Assembly: GCF_910592395.1 (NCBI RefSeq)
Contig: NC_088319.1
Coordinates: 1,056,001 to 1,120,000, forward strand
Source of the DNA: Lineus longissimus
Lineage: Eukaryota; Nemertea; Pilidiophora; Heteronemertea; Lineidae
DNA length: 64,000 nucleotides
Reading direction: 5' to 3'
The notes under the pieces are model-generated. The model was not told where the DNA came from. It saw only the letters and a program-made list of their open reading frames with translations, and made no database searches. Below are positions 12,468 through 27,400 of the stretch, piece by piece. Each line of letters starts with the position of its first letter. The stretch's first letter is position 1. The translations under genes were made by a program, and so were the position numbers.

Positions 12468-15400
12468 CTGTAAAAGGAAGGCAAGAAGTCGAGAAAGTTG
12501 CAGACCATTTGCGACATACATCTCTACATCTTTACAGTTCTAGAATCATTATCTCCGGATATATCTCTGGAAACACAAAAAGCTCCGTTGAATGCAATCA
12601 GCTTCTGCTCTTTTTCAATCCATGCTAAGAAGACTGAAACACCTGCTGATTTTTACAAGAGACTATAATTGAATACACAGGCAACCTCTGACGAAACAGT
12701 CTGTCCCAGTTTTGGCCAATTGTAAAGATTAACTTAAAAAGTCCTGAAAGGAAAAATTCACATTTTTCGCCAAAACCAATTGAAAACGTCTCTCTGAAAC
12801 CTGATATTAAATTCTCATCAGTCATTCTGTGTGCCTTTAAATAAAGAAGTCTTTGTCATGTTCAGGTGTAAGATATGTCAGGTCACTGAAGAAATGTCAG
12901 GTCATTAAAAACACTTTTGAATAATAAGTCAGACAACATCCTTTTCTTCACATCCTGTTGGATTATATTCCCAAATGAAGATTGGTGACAATTCATATCA
13001 AAAATTACTCTTGCATGTCAAAACATAAAGGGCTATGTCATCAGTGTTGAATGTATTTACTAGTGGCTCAGGATGATAGAAATACATGAAATGGTCCAGG
13101 GACCATGTGCTCACCTCGAGTAATGTAATGCATGTCATTTGCAGTGGATATGGGGAGAACAGTTTCAGGCTAGTTTCACCAGTTTTGATTCTTTTGAATA
13201 ATATCATTCTTCTCGGCCCAATGGCACAAAAGAAAACTACCGGTATCATCTAAGTATAACATTTTGGTTATAAAGTTGACTGACTTCAGGGTTATTGAAG
13301 AGTGTTCATGTCACATGGAAATTGGTTGACATCTGCGGCAAAAAATTCAATTCTGAAGGATGAAAAAGTTTCCTAAGTTTTGGACTAAGAAATTTTGTTC
13401 ACTTGTTTTTTTCTACTCAAAATGAAGAAACATCATCAGCCCTCAAAAAAAATTGGCTTTGAAAAAAAAATTCAGAATTTTGAACTTAAGAAAAAATTCA
13501 TCTCTGAAAGATGAAAAAATTTCTGAGTCCAAATATTTTTTTCACTTGTATTTCTTCTGCTCAAAATGAAGAAACATCATCAGTCCCTAACATTTTTTGG
13601 CATTCAAAATTTTCAAAAATTTGAACTTATGAAAAAATTCAATTCTGAAGAATGAAACAATTTCTAAGTTTTGAACTGAAAATGTTTTTCACTTGTTTTT
13701 TTCTACTCAAAATGAAGAAACATCATCAGCCCTCAAAAAAATTGGGCTTTGAAAATGTTTCAGAATCAAAAGGATTATGCCCTGAATAGGCCAACAAGCT
13801 TTCATCAAGGAAGAAACCAAAACAAAAAGTAGAAAAACTCACCACACACTTTCCACTATCGTCACACCTGGCTGAATGGCTATTACAGCTACACCTCACG
13901 CAGCGACCCAGAGGGTACCTCGGGTCCTCCACACGCTGGTACCCCTGTTCGCAGAGCTCACACGACAGGCCCCGATAACCCTCGGGACACGTACACTCCT
14001 CTACCATGAGAGCCGGATGCTGGCCAGTATTCTGTGCAACGGTGATGTCCATTGATAATTCCTTAATGGCGGTCGAGCGCATGTCGCGATGATTCGCAGC
14101 ACGGATGAGGATGTAGTCGATGTTGGCGAGGAGTTGGAGGAATTCGAGACGAGTTGGGACAGTGCCGTCAGCTTTCTTGAAAGTGCGTTCATTCAATACG
14201 ATGCTGTATTCAGTCTGCCTGGAGCGGCTGGACGGAGGGTCGAAAACATGATGGAAACGGTTGTTGCCGCTCTGGAAAAACGATCGTTTTAAGATTACAC
14301 ATGATGATTCATGAACCATAATCCCTCCGATGATGTAACTGCATTGATATGCACCATCCCCTTGCCAAATATCCCTCTCAAGCTCAAGTGGACCAGTGAT
14401 AGGGATATTTTGACGAAAATGTCATATAATGCATTTATATTAACCCTACCAACTCCAATAATCAGTTCAAGAGAGATATCCAAGGTTATGCTGACTACTT
14501 ACAATAATTTCCAAATCTGTATCGCTGAAAAAGTCCCCACCAAGTCTTGGATCATTCTCGTACTCAACGGTGAACTTCAGGTTACCCCCATAAGATGAAA
14601 CCTGTAAGAGACAATAAAGGAAATGTTTTCAATAAAGGGCCTGCAAATGAGGAATCTAAGTGGCTGCTCTCGGCACTCTGAAATGCATGCGACTTTTACT
14701 GCATGTTTGCGGTGGTGATCGCAGGAAGGTTATCTGCGACAAGACTTGGTAAAGTTGTGAACACCGCAGTGTGGCAGGTGACGAGCCTAGCGGTGCCGAG
14801 ACGAAAGCTTGTCAGAACCTACCTTGTCTCCAGAGAACCTTGGCGGCAGCCTCCAGTAAAGACGATTCGACCCTCGGATCTGATTAAAACCATCGTAGCG
14901 CACTTCTTTGTTTCGTCCGTTCAGGCTAAAACCGTCCAACACGACGGTCGTCCGTGGATCATTCTTGTAGACGAGGGCAAAGTTGCTCGTGCCATCTTGG
15001 CTGAAGAAGGGCCGCACCTAAAACACACATTTTCAATATTTTTTCAACGAAAATCAATTTGGATTTAAATGGTAACTCGTGTCAAATTTCACCATATAAT
15101 GTTTTAGCTGTTTTTGACGTATGACTACGTCACTTTCTCATAAATCGGTAAGGTTTTCGAATCGAAATGCACATTTTCTAGAAATTGATGGTTTAATCCC
15201 GCCCGGACGGCTCGCTTCAATGCCGTTTTCGTTGATGACGTCACAACATGAATATTTTCAAGGTCGCGGTGGTTTACATTCAGCGATTTTATAATAAATC
15301 TAATCAAAAATGGAAAATTTGAGCTTTACATTTGTGATCAACAATTAAAAACGGACGTATTTCCGCAAAGTTGTAAATCACCTCATCGTATCACTTTAAC

Positions 15401-18400
15401 CCTTAAAGCGCCAGAGGCGACGATCGTCGACATAAGGGGGAAAGCGCCAGAGGCGACGATCGTCGACAGCAGACATTTAGTTCCACCTGTCTGCTAAGAG
15501 ATGGCAGTGAGTGTGCATGTACGCTCTTTGGTACTTCGACAGTGATGCTTAGCACAAAATGGCATCGAACAAATTTCAAGTTTCTATACAAGCTTTTGAG
15601 TATTTTATCAAAAACTTGAAGCCCCATTTTCGCGGGAATGACGTCATCAGGAGTAATTAGCGCTGCTACGACTAATTAGACGGATGCTTCGACCAGGAAT
15701 CGGATGGAAATGATGTATTTAGACCCAGACTTCATATTAAAATACCAAGGGAGGTATAAAAAGCTGATGGAGGTATGTTCTGGCCATATTTTTGTTGATT
15801 ATGGGTATTTGCACTAATTAACCCCTAATTAGTAAATTTTGGCGGGAAATGTCACAAAAATCGACGGGAATTACCATTTGTATAAAATCATCAGTACATT
15901 CCATGGTGTTTGTAACAAAAATAACGTTGTTATTAATCATTTTCAAAAATGCTCGGTTAATTCGGCACTCAGGGGTAATATGATTTTGTTAATTCAGCGC
16001 TTTAAGGGTTAACTAACTGACTTACAAACTTAGTTTTAAGTTTATATTCCAGTTTCAAATATAGTTTAGGTTATCACCCAACATACGATCAAATGAGCTT
16101 CTCAATCTGCTTTATAACATGAGCCTCTCTGACCGGTCCCCATTTCTGACTTGGCAAAAGAAAGCAAGTTTGACAATGAGAACTGCCAAGAGTCTCACAT
16201 CGACTGTTGGGTTGGAATCAAGGATCTTTTGACCCCTAGACAGGAGCCCGAACCACTTGTCCACAGCAATCGAGGGCTGGTTTTCCGCCTGTGAGTTCAT
16301 CACAACCTACAAGTCTAACTAATGCTACACCACAACCAGGCTCAGAGGCAGGACTATTTTGAAATTTTAGAGTAGAGGTCACGCTGTGATGTCATTTTGG
16401 ATGTCAATCAGTATCCTTGATGGAGTAAAGTCACCAACAATTTGTGCCATATGTCATTAAAGACAGTTGACACCACAACTACACTTCTGCCACTAATGCA
16501 CCAACGACCAAGGTCACGTGGGTCACTGATGTCAACTTGACATCCACCTCTTCGGAAATGACCTCATGTGCATGGTCTCTATAGGCATGGTGTTTTTTCT
16601 TCCTACCTGTGATCGATACTGCTGGCAGCTGCGACACTTTGTAGACTGGCCGGAGCACCAACACTGCAGACAGCCACGCGGATTCTCCTTTGTCAGGTGG
16701 AAATGCCCCGCTTTACACGTATCACACTCGGAGCCCCCAACGTTATCCTTACAGCCACATGTCTGCGTGGCCGGGTCACATGTCGAGCCCGGCACAACTC
16801 CCCGCTCATCACACCGTTCACATTTGCCCGGAGCTTTCGTCGTCCCTGGAAAAGGAGAGAGGGATTTCAAAACACAATTTATGATCATTTTCATCCAAGC
16901 AATATTTGTCACAAATTATCCATTAGCAAGCTGCTTATCTTTGCTAATAACATTCTGAAACCCTTCTTAAGGATATTTTACTTCATTAGAACAAAGCTGG
17001 TTTTATCAGCTTTTTGAGTGACTTCAAACCTTTTCATGCATGAAGAGTTCTCATATCGTTCTGGCCAAAGGCACTGAGTTGAACTCAGGAATGTGACCAG
17101 ATCATATTTTCCAAAAGATAGTGGTGTTGCACAACACTAGATTATCCTCAGGGTAGGCCTCACAAATGCTGAAGAGTAATACTCGTTTATAGTGTCAACT
17201 ATGACACAGGCTGCCCAGGTCTGTGTAACATTACAATTTGTGATCACACTATTACTGTTTAGTGACAAGAGGTCCGCCAGGTACCTTTGGCCAGATCTAT
17301 CTGAAAAATCCTCTATACCGTGTCGACGCAATCAGCCTGGTTGAGGGGCATCTGTTACACATAGGCCTTACACAAGGTGAAAAGGCCTTTCATGCAGGAG
17401 ACTCTGAACCGGCTTAAAGGAATACTACCACAAAATGCCTAAAAAATGGGGAATTTTGAACGGCCCAGTTAAAACCTAAGGCAGATAAGCTTCCATTGAG
17501 AAATGTTAGCAGTTTCGAGTTCCACTCAGGTAGTTCATTATGCGAGTTGGCATCTGGATAACGTTGCATAACATTACTGACTCCAGTCAATGAACTACAT
17601 AAGGGGTTATCACCAATTTAGTTATTTTTACTACGTTCAGCTAGTCTACATAGAGATTTTGTGCCATGTCTGGAACTCTTCTACAGTGTCAACACGATAA
17701 TCAACTATATCACCATCCTCATAATCAACATCACCTCCATCACCTCCTTCTTGACCTTCGCCCTCCCGTTTACAGGTGTCGCCCGGCCGACGTGGGTCAC
17801 CCTTGTAGCCTGGGGCACAGCTCTCACAGTTTCGGCCGCGATAGCCCTGGGGACAGTTGCGGCAGGTCACCTGGCGATCGCTAGCAAGGAAGCACTCCTT
17901 ACTGAACCTGAAAATAGGAATATTCTTGCAAACATTTGCAGGAAGTGATCGGAATAAGGGTCGATTTCGTGTCATCTGGCTGGCAGGGGTCGTCTTAGCC
18001 AAGCCCACATCTCCTCCAGTATTTGCCGACATAGCCATGGGGTCAGTACAGCAACATGTTCGCATATCCACAACAAAATTTCCGCATTTTTGAGCGAAAC
18101 GTGGCATTTGTGAGAAAAAACCCAACAAATTTCTGACCTGACCAACTATCAGTAATCCCTTTCTTATCATGGGTTGGCTGGATAGCGTCGTGTGACATAC
18201 CAATACTGTAGAACCTCTCTAATAAGGACACCTTCGGGACTGACAAGTGCTGTCCTTAATAGAGAGGTGTCCTGATTAGAGAGGTCAAATTGAATGGAAA
18301 CAACCAATTTGGGACCAAAACTAGTGTCCTTAACAAAGAGGTTGTCCTTAATAAAGTGGTGTCCGCTAACAGAGGTTCCACTGTAGAAGCCAATGAATAC

Positions 18401-21400
18401 GGTACACCTTTTGTATTGGGACAAACATGTGATTGCTGGGATGGACTACTTGAGTAATCGTGTGCACTCAGATTCTTTAGTTGAGCCAGACCTGATGATC
18501 AAACTCTTGTCTCAAAGGACCAACTACAGTGAAACCTCACTCAGCTGACACCTCTACAAATATTAGGAATTATGATTTTGGTCACAAATGAGGTTGTTTC
18601 AGGACACCTCTCCAATAAGGTCAGTACTAGTCAGTGACAAGGGTGTCCTTAGAAGAGAGGTTTCACTGTAATTGTACTTTTTGAACAATACATACTGGTT
18701 TTCACGGGAAGTCAGAGGGCATGGACAGGCCTGACAATCGTTGGACGTTCCACGCCGTGCGTCGCCATAAAAACCACTAGCACACCTCTCACAGCGATCC
18801 CCGATAGTGTTGTGTTGGCAACTCTGAAATCAGAATATTAATAGTGCATCAGGACGGATTCCTAGGGAGATACACGTTCTTATACCCCCCTTATCTAAAG
18901 GCTAACTCTGCACATTCAAAAATCTGATAATTGAGCTTCCAATTATCTATTTCTGTTCACCTGGGCCGCAAGGAAATTCAATTAACACGAGCAACATAGT
19001 GCTTTAAGAGAGATTGATGGATTTTACAGTAGATATGTCAGTCCTGACGGGTTGAGCATAAAGTCAGAAACAGCCGTCACTTCAGCAGACAGTTTGGTTC
19101 CAGTAAAAGGTTTCACTTCCAAATTTGCCAAGATAAAACCCCTTGAACTAAATGTTATCACAACTGTGTTAACTAATGATACCTAAGGACGCAAGCGGAT
19201 TTAAAAATCTAAAATTAGGATGAGCTTACCTCACATTTCCCTGTCTCAGTATCACAGTTAGCAGCATGCCTGTTACAATCACACGGCACACACCGTCCAA
19301 GGTACCGGCCGACCTTTTCCCGTCGGTAGCCACTACGGCAGTCATGGCAGGAGAGACCCTGGTACCCAGGTGGACACTGGCACTGCTCAACAGTCAAGGC
19401 GCGATCACCCCCAGAGTTCCTATTCTCAGCAGTCTCGAATATGACATCAGAAATACTGGAAGAAACGTGTGATGGATAGAGGTGATTTTTTTATTGAGAA
19501 ATGCTTGCCCTCTCTACGATTCACTTTTACTTTTGTCATATTGACTTTGATGCCAGTCTCACATTCTGTGACCCATACCAATCACAAGTTCGAATCCAAC
19601 GCACAGCTATTGATACCGTAACGATTATCAACTTTTCTTCTTCTTCTTCCTCAGCATTCGCTCTGAACTTGGAGGTGATTTTCTCCAGGGAGTATTCCTC
19701 ATCCAAGGCGGGATGAGCGTATATGCGTGACACTACGGATATGCGCCAGTTGGGTTTATTGGCCTAGTGAATCCGACTTCAGCGAGAGGTTGAGTCCATG
19801 CAAGCTACTCATGTTTCTCACTTGGTAGGGTCTTTAACCTGCCCTGGCATAGACACCAGATACAAGAACCTTGGTTTTAAGTCTCATTGAATGACTGTGA
19901 AGAGCCCAGAATTTGAGTTATCGAGAAATACAATCCTTGGTTCTCGCAGGGATCGAACCCACGCCCTTTTACATGGTAGCCAGCAGAGTTAACCACATGC
20001 AACAGGCTATGAAGTTCCCTAAATTAACTTTTCTGAAAGTCGAAACGAATGATGAAATTGCCCTACCTAGACTGTGCCGTGGTCCTTGCGTAGGTTGCCT
20101 TGATCATTAGGGTATCAATATCAGCCAAGACCATCAGGAACTCCTCACGAGATACTTGACTCCCATCTTCCTTCATCCAGTAGGACTGCAGAGAAATGAA
20201 CGAATAAAGATAAAGGGTGAAAATGAACCAACTCACTGTATAAAAGCCTGATCTAGATTTGGCCTGATGACCATGTGGACAATAGGGCCGCAATAGGGTT
20301 CCATACAGAAACTCACTTATGACTTGATGATGTAAACAACTGCTGCAATACTGATTGATGAGCGAGAAAGGCTTTGTTAATTGCATGTATGAAATTCGTA
20401 AGTAATCTCAGTCACAATTGACTACACCCTCTGCCTCTTGAAGCCGTGCATGACCTACTCCACTGCCGTGTAAGCTTACTTCCACAGTAAACAAACGTCG
20501 TCAACCTTCCAGTTCAGAAAAGAATGGAACATCTCTCACCTCAGTCAGTGGCACCTGCACAGCTTGTGGGATCGCGGCCTGAAGAGGTTGGCGGGCTGTG
20601 TACATCAATACAATGCCATTCCCCTTGATCTCAATATCCGCATCGTTATTCGGTCTTGGGTCGCTGCCCGCTTGGTAGTTGACTGTGAATAGAATCTTCC
20701 CGCCGTACCCTCCAACCTTGTCCCCAAGGAATTTCTCTGGGAGGATCCAGTAATATGTGTAGGGCGTCAAAGCGCTGAAGCGTCGATACATTAACTGGTT
20801 GCGACGGCTATCTACGTCGAATTCCGAGTCAACCGTACGTGTGCGGGCTGCGTTTGACAAGACGAACCCATCAAATCTTGCAGGGTCAAAGCTCGAACGG
20901 ACTTCCGTCCTGTACCATCCGGAACTGGCGCACATGTCCGTGACACCATTACAGAAACACTTCAGACAACCGTCTGGGTTTTCGGTTGAAAGGTAGAAGG
21001 CACCAGCCCCACACTGACCGCACGATTTACCTTGGGCGTTTCTCTGGAAATTGAAAGTAGACACTTGTAGAGTTACTTCTATGAGTTGAGGCTTTACTAA
21101 GTGTGCCCAAGTAACACAGTGGAACAAATCTTAAGCCGCCCCTGGTTGCAGAGCATCAAGTCTATAACCAAAGACCCATATTCAAACACAACCAACAGTT
21201 GAATACTTTTCCCATAAAACAGATTTTTGGGCTGCTTTCGAGATAACACAAAGGAATTTGCTTAAGCACACATTCAGCTCATTGTTTTTTAAAAGTCTTT
21301 TCAAGATTCCGACAGTGGTCCAATCATTTTAAGTTAATAACGAGGCAAACAAAGTATGTCGAAACATTTTTGAACTGCATTTACGGGCAGAGGCATGTAT

Positions 21401-24400
21401 TCATCCACGACCGGAAGTGTGGCGAGCTTATCAAAATGTCAACTTGTGGTAAATACATGGCTGGGATGGACCAAAGTGGAATTAATTCTTAATCTGTGGT
21501 TGATTCTTAATCTACAGAGTCAGGCCATCACAGAAATATGCTTTTTGATAATATATTTAAGAAAATGTGGTCTCACTGGTCAGTTTAGAACTTGTACTTT
21601 GACAGGGCCATATCAATGCGCCAGTGACGTTTTCATGGATATGGTGTACGGAAATCTTTTTTTCTCAAGCAATCGGTATTGGAATGTTTTTAAACTTTAT
21701 TATGCTATTGGCAAAGGGTTCTTCTTGACACATATAACATTTTGTGCAGATTGATTGTCCAAGGTGTACTTTTTTTACCAAAACTTATGCACAACAATGT
21801 ACACGTAATGTACACAGGTTTTAATAGAGGGCTCTGGCCTTACCTTGCATGGACACTGGTCGTTAGTGTCAGGAGTTGAAGACAGGCTTCCTCTCGGGTC
21901 ACATGACTGTTGGCTGGGTCGGCAGTAGTCGCCGGGGGTCTTGGGGTTACCGATGTATCCAGGCGCACACTGTTCACATCGGCGGCCTGTGTACTCACGT
22001 GGGCATCCTCGGCATGTGATCTGGGTGTCCAGCGGGTCAACGTAGCAATCTTTGCTGAATCTGGAGAGGGAGTATAATTTGTGTAGCACAGTAGTTATCC
22101 CATTCCTAGAGGCTTTAATGTTAAACAAAATGAACGCCACCTTCAGAGAAAAGTAGTAACTGTAACAATTTCTTTGCTGTTGTGAAGCGATTCCAGCTAG
22201 TGGATTTTGCAAATAATCTGGATTCGCAAAATTGTTAGCAAACATTTTTTTGGGTTTTCTATCTGGAAATTGAAAGAAAGGTTTGTAATCTATCAAAATG
22301 AAAATCACAAAAATAAAACTTTTCTAAGAAATTATGTAAATTGCAAAATAAATAGGTGCGAAAATCTTAAAGTTTACAGCAGCTTGTCGTAGACTCCTCA
22401 AACAATTTGAAAGCCAGAGTCACAGACCAATGACTCCAATTGGTGCCTAACTGTAGTGGCAAAGAACAAACTTTCAAGTTGACAAGATAGATGCCAACTT
22501 ACTGGTTTCTTGTATCAGTTAGAGGACATGGGCAGGGGAGACAGTCTGTTGATGTGCCACCACTGGCGTTGCCATAGTAACCAGCTTTGCACTTCTCGCA
22601 TTTGTCACCCTCTGTATTATGCTGGCAGGACTGAAAGGAAATGTTTGAAAAAATGTTAGGATGTTTTTCTCACAAAACGTCACGTCCATTTCTTAATTAA
22701 ACCCTTTAACTGCCGATGTACGCCAATTGGCGACTTAGGTAAAAATGTCTATCGTTCGGCCGTGCGCCGGTTGGCAACTTCGCCTCTCTTTATCCCAATG
22801 TGTTATAGACTAATATACAGTTCCGTAAATATCCGATAGATGGCAATAGTGTTTCGTTGACGAGTGTTCCCCCATGGGCGTTGATGTGGGGAATAGCATT
22901 CCGCGATAATGAGGTCACTGCAGCTGCTGCCCTCTATTTCCCCATCGCTGAATTACAGGCAATGTCGGACAAACATGCGGTTTGGTAATGGATTCAGGCT
23001 TTCTAACTAGGGCAGTTAGATTCAATCTGGCACATGTCCGAGTGTTGGAAATACTACATAATTGTTCTGAATATTTCTCTCTCTGACTCTATGGTATCAT
23101 TCATGCTAAAAACAATGCAGGGTCAAAGATAATTGACTTTGAAATAAGCTCAAATGCGTAGAAATAAGTGTCGATGTCCGACTGTCACGTGACTAAAACG
23201 TCATCAATATCTTATGCAAATGACCTTGTGAGCTATAAATAGTAACTTCGCGGAATGCTATTGGCATGCTGGAGGACAGTGGGGATTTTGGGTGGAACAG
23301 TGAAAGGTTAATTCACATGATGGTCCTTTCTATGCCCCTCTCCGTATTATAAAGTTATCGCTAGTGTACTGTATATGTGGGAAGGGTCATACACTTCAGT
23401 AATAAACATGTCCACCCTTCCATGACCTGATTTATCCCTCCCCTACACCAGAGAGTTCCTACACCATTAACTCGCATCAATAACATATCTTAATCAATAG
23501 GAGAAGGCTACAATAATGTTGAAAACATTGGCACCTTGTGGCTGAGTCAATAATTCCTTGTTATCATCAGTCCAATTGGGCAGCAGGCAGCAACAACTAT
23601 GCTTCCTCAAGCTAACTCAATTCTGAGCCAGGTCCTCAATTAAGTGTGGTGTAAGCAATCTGTCTCCATCTCCTATTACTGATCGGGTGTAAGACAGGTA
23701 TAGGACAATCACTGGTGGCCTGGGTCTCTCCTGCCAGGCAACTGCTGTAGGCCTACAGGGTGTAGAATGTCTTATACTAAAACCAACACTGGCCAGGGTG
23801 TCTCCTGCCAGGCAACTGCTGTAGGCCTACAGGGTGTAGAATGTCTTATACTAAAACCAACACTTGGTTATGACACAATGCTACCGTCATCATCAAACTG
23901 AATGAGACACATGACAAGGAGAATCTAAAACTTACCACACAGATGCCTGTATCAGCATCACAATCGTCCGTGTGCTTGTTGCAATCACAGGGGATACATC
24001 GTCCCAAGAATCGACCAACGGACTGCCGGCGATATCCCCGAGCACATTTCTGAAATGGAACAAAGGGAACATGAAATAATTTATAGCTAAAATTCTGTGA
24101 AGTTACAGACAAATTCATCCACTTTCCAACATCAACTCTATGAGCATCTCAATGTGCATCCCAAACTGACTTGGCCTAACTGCTTTTTTGTCACAGCTTT
24201 TCGACTTTCACTCCCCACAGCCGCACATCAAGGATAGGAACATTTTCCCTGTCAACAGTCCCCAGCCCGCCTATCTGGCCACCCATCTTGATCTATAATG
24301 TCTCTAAGTGTCTGATGAGCAACTCCTGTAAACCGTTCATATCACCCTTGGTAAAACTCTCTTGGCCGCTTTCCCACCATTCCGTGCAACTTTGCCCTAG

Positions 24401-27400
24401 CGTTCCGTCAGAAGCATGACGTCACACAGGGGAACAACTCAACATCAACCGCTACACCTCGACGTAGGTTCCAACACTCCAACGCGGTTTATGATATCAT
24501 GCAAAGATCTTAATCTGCACAAACGGTCACTGTCCGCAATTGCCACGTAGATTAAATAGCCTTTCAATGTTTATGCCACTTACATCACAGGAGAGGCCGG
24601 TGTAACCCTCTGGACAGGTACACATCTCCACGAGGGATGCTCTGTCTCCCCGACTGCCGCTGCTTGGGTCCACACCAACATCAAGGAAGACCTGGCTCAC
24701 CCTGTAGAAAAGGATATTGCTTACAAATCAGAAAATTCTGACATATTTAGCCAGTACATTGGGGGATGAGTCCCCCAAACCCCCTCCCCCACTCTCTGAA
24801 AGTGACAGGTTTTAGCCAGTACATTGGGGGTACATTGGGGGAAGGCCCCCCCCAACCCCCCCCCCATTGGACTCTAAAAATAGAAGTCCTTGGAGACATT
24901 GAACCACAAGGCCCCACAAAGAAATAGTCCCCGCCCGCCCCGGTAGCTGTCTCATATCTGCTGACAGAAGCAGCTCTTTGTTGTGAAGTAATGATTGAAT
25001 TTTCCACCTGCTAGCCTAGATAGGCCTATTTGTGTATGTTTCTTGATTTAAGCATCTTGTCATTAAAGGGGGGCTATAGGCAGGAGCAGAGGGGCTAATT
25101 TGGCCATCTTCAGGTGACTTATATACACAGTGAGGGCCGTCATGTCAGATTCAGCAATAAATATATTCCTCGTACAAAGGTGAATCATTTCGACGTACTG
25201 TGAGATGTGAGAGACCCCTATTGTCGGCTTTGTGTAACTTTATCTTGCCTGCCTAGCTGCTGCCTATATTGTCCCTTTAAGACTCAAACAGATTGCTGCT
25301 GCAGTGTTTGACGTAGAAAGTTAACTATCTCCAAGTTAATGATAGTCGTCAAAGTAAAGACAAACTGTGTAGGCTATTGTAAGCGTAGGGTGTTTTCGTT
25401 TGTGGCCTACATACACTAAAAGCATAACCAGTCCCCCCTTCCATAAACGAGACATTCCCAGTTAGCAACCAGTTGGCATGCATTGAGTTCATAGTAAATA
25501 CATATCCGCACAACAAACCGAACACTGATGGCAGAGACCTATTTTAACAAGACAAAGGGACGTGCGTCATACGAAGTGGTATTCAATAGATATTATGCTT
25601 CACGTCTGTCAATAATTCATAAAAGAATTCAGTTTCCTTTCTTTCCCGTTCATTCAATCATTGACGTCAACAATACGAACAATCTTTATCTACCGGTACT
25701 CAGTCGATGAATGGTTACTTCGCAAAGAGATTTCGGGGTAATCTAGATACGATACTAAGTTAATTGTTGGCCAGTTTGCCAAATTGGACAGTTGCCAGCA
25801 AAGCGAAGTAAAAGACAAACTCTTCAATAGCTATGTGAGATATTGCAAGTGTAGGGTGTTTGTGCCTGTGGTCTAGTATAGACATACACTGAAAGCAAAT
25901 AACCAGGGTCCCCCTCCGCAACCGGGGGGCTTTAAGAACCAGTTGGCGTGCATTGATTACATTGGACAGTTCATTGACCTGGCATGACCGCCCCCAGTAT
26001 GATATGCATTGATCAGGCCAAGGTCCCTTCACACTGATTGGCGAAAACTTTTCGCTGCGTGTAGCGAGGTCGTGGTAAGTTGATGAACAGTGGTTGGCAT
26101 TGTGAATCAACTAATCACTTGTGACCTAAATTCTAATTAGTGGTTAGGCCTATGGTGTGGTTTTGTTAGGTCTATTGACGATCTCCAAAAAAATAAATCG
26201 ACATAGAAATTTGACATAGAGCTCTTATAGTGAATAGGCGCTGTAGTTTGGATGGCTATATTAGAATACTCAAATCCACTGTAAACATGTCTCATTGTGT
26301 CGGGTAGGCCAATGTAGTACACAAAAATGGGTATATAATACGAGTAATTATGCAACGCTGGCTCTAACTTAGACTTGGCATTATCTCCATTCAGTTAAGC
26401 TCTTAGGCACCTATTCCATAGAGCTATACCCTATACTATACTATACGTGAACAATAGTTTCATGGTCATGCACCCTTTGTGAAGCCATTGTTCGCGTATA
26501 GTGTAGTATACCGTATACCTCTATGGGGAAGGTGCCTTAGGCACCTATTCCATAGAGCTATACCCTATACTATACTATACGTGAACAATAGTTTCATGGT
26601 CATGCACCCTTTGTGAAGCCATTGTTCGTATAGTGTAGTATACCGTATACCTCTATGGGGAAGGTGCCTTAGACTTAACACCAGGTTAACCTAATCCAGT
26701 GTTGGTGACAAAAGATGTTTTGAACAACTGAGCCCTTAACAGCTACCTGTTAGGCCGAAGTTACATAGACCTCATTCGTTCATTTCCCAGGACTCATTTT
26801 CCCGCTTTTGCTTTCGTTCCCCTGTAAAAGCACGGCCTTGTGGCGTGCATTCACCGAGGAATACAAAGAAAAACCCGGAAAGTGACTCGTGGTAAATGAA
26901 CGAATGAGGTCTATTTAACTTCGGCCTTATAGCACATTTCATTGCTTCTATTGACCATAACTACTCCAGTGCTTGTAAAAAGGATAGGTCACCAGTTTGT
27001 ACTGATAGCTCAGAAAGAAATGTCATAACTGGGGGTCGTAAAGAGCTGATTCGATGAATAATCTTTATAATAACATGGCTCATTATTGGGTTTCTCTGAT
27101 CACATGTGGATTTCAAAAGAGATTTGACTCCCAAGGTAGTTTTTTCAGCTGTATTCGTCCTCCTAGAAACGGTCACCAATAAACCTTTTAATCTCTGGAC
27201 CAGAACACCTACCTGATCTCATCTAAGTATTCATCAAACTTTGACTTGATGTAGATGAACTCGACATTCTGAAGCACCATCATTAAGTCCGATCTTGAGG
27301 CCGGCTGGCCGAATGAATCACCTCTAGCAGGACCCTGGTCGCCCCTAAGGGGAGCATCTCTAAGCAGGGTCCAGTCAGACTGAAATAAGAATACAAAAGT

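Noticed and set aside
19935-20010. tRNA gene on the minus strand
   Set aside because: A-box and B-box-like words are present, but the acceptor and anticodon stems cannot be closed. More likely a SINE head.
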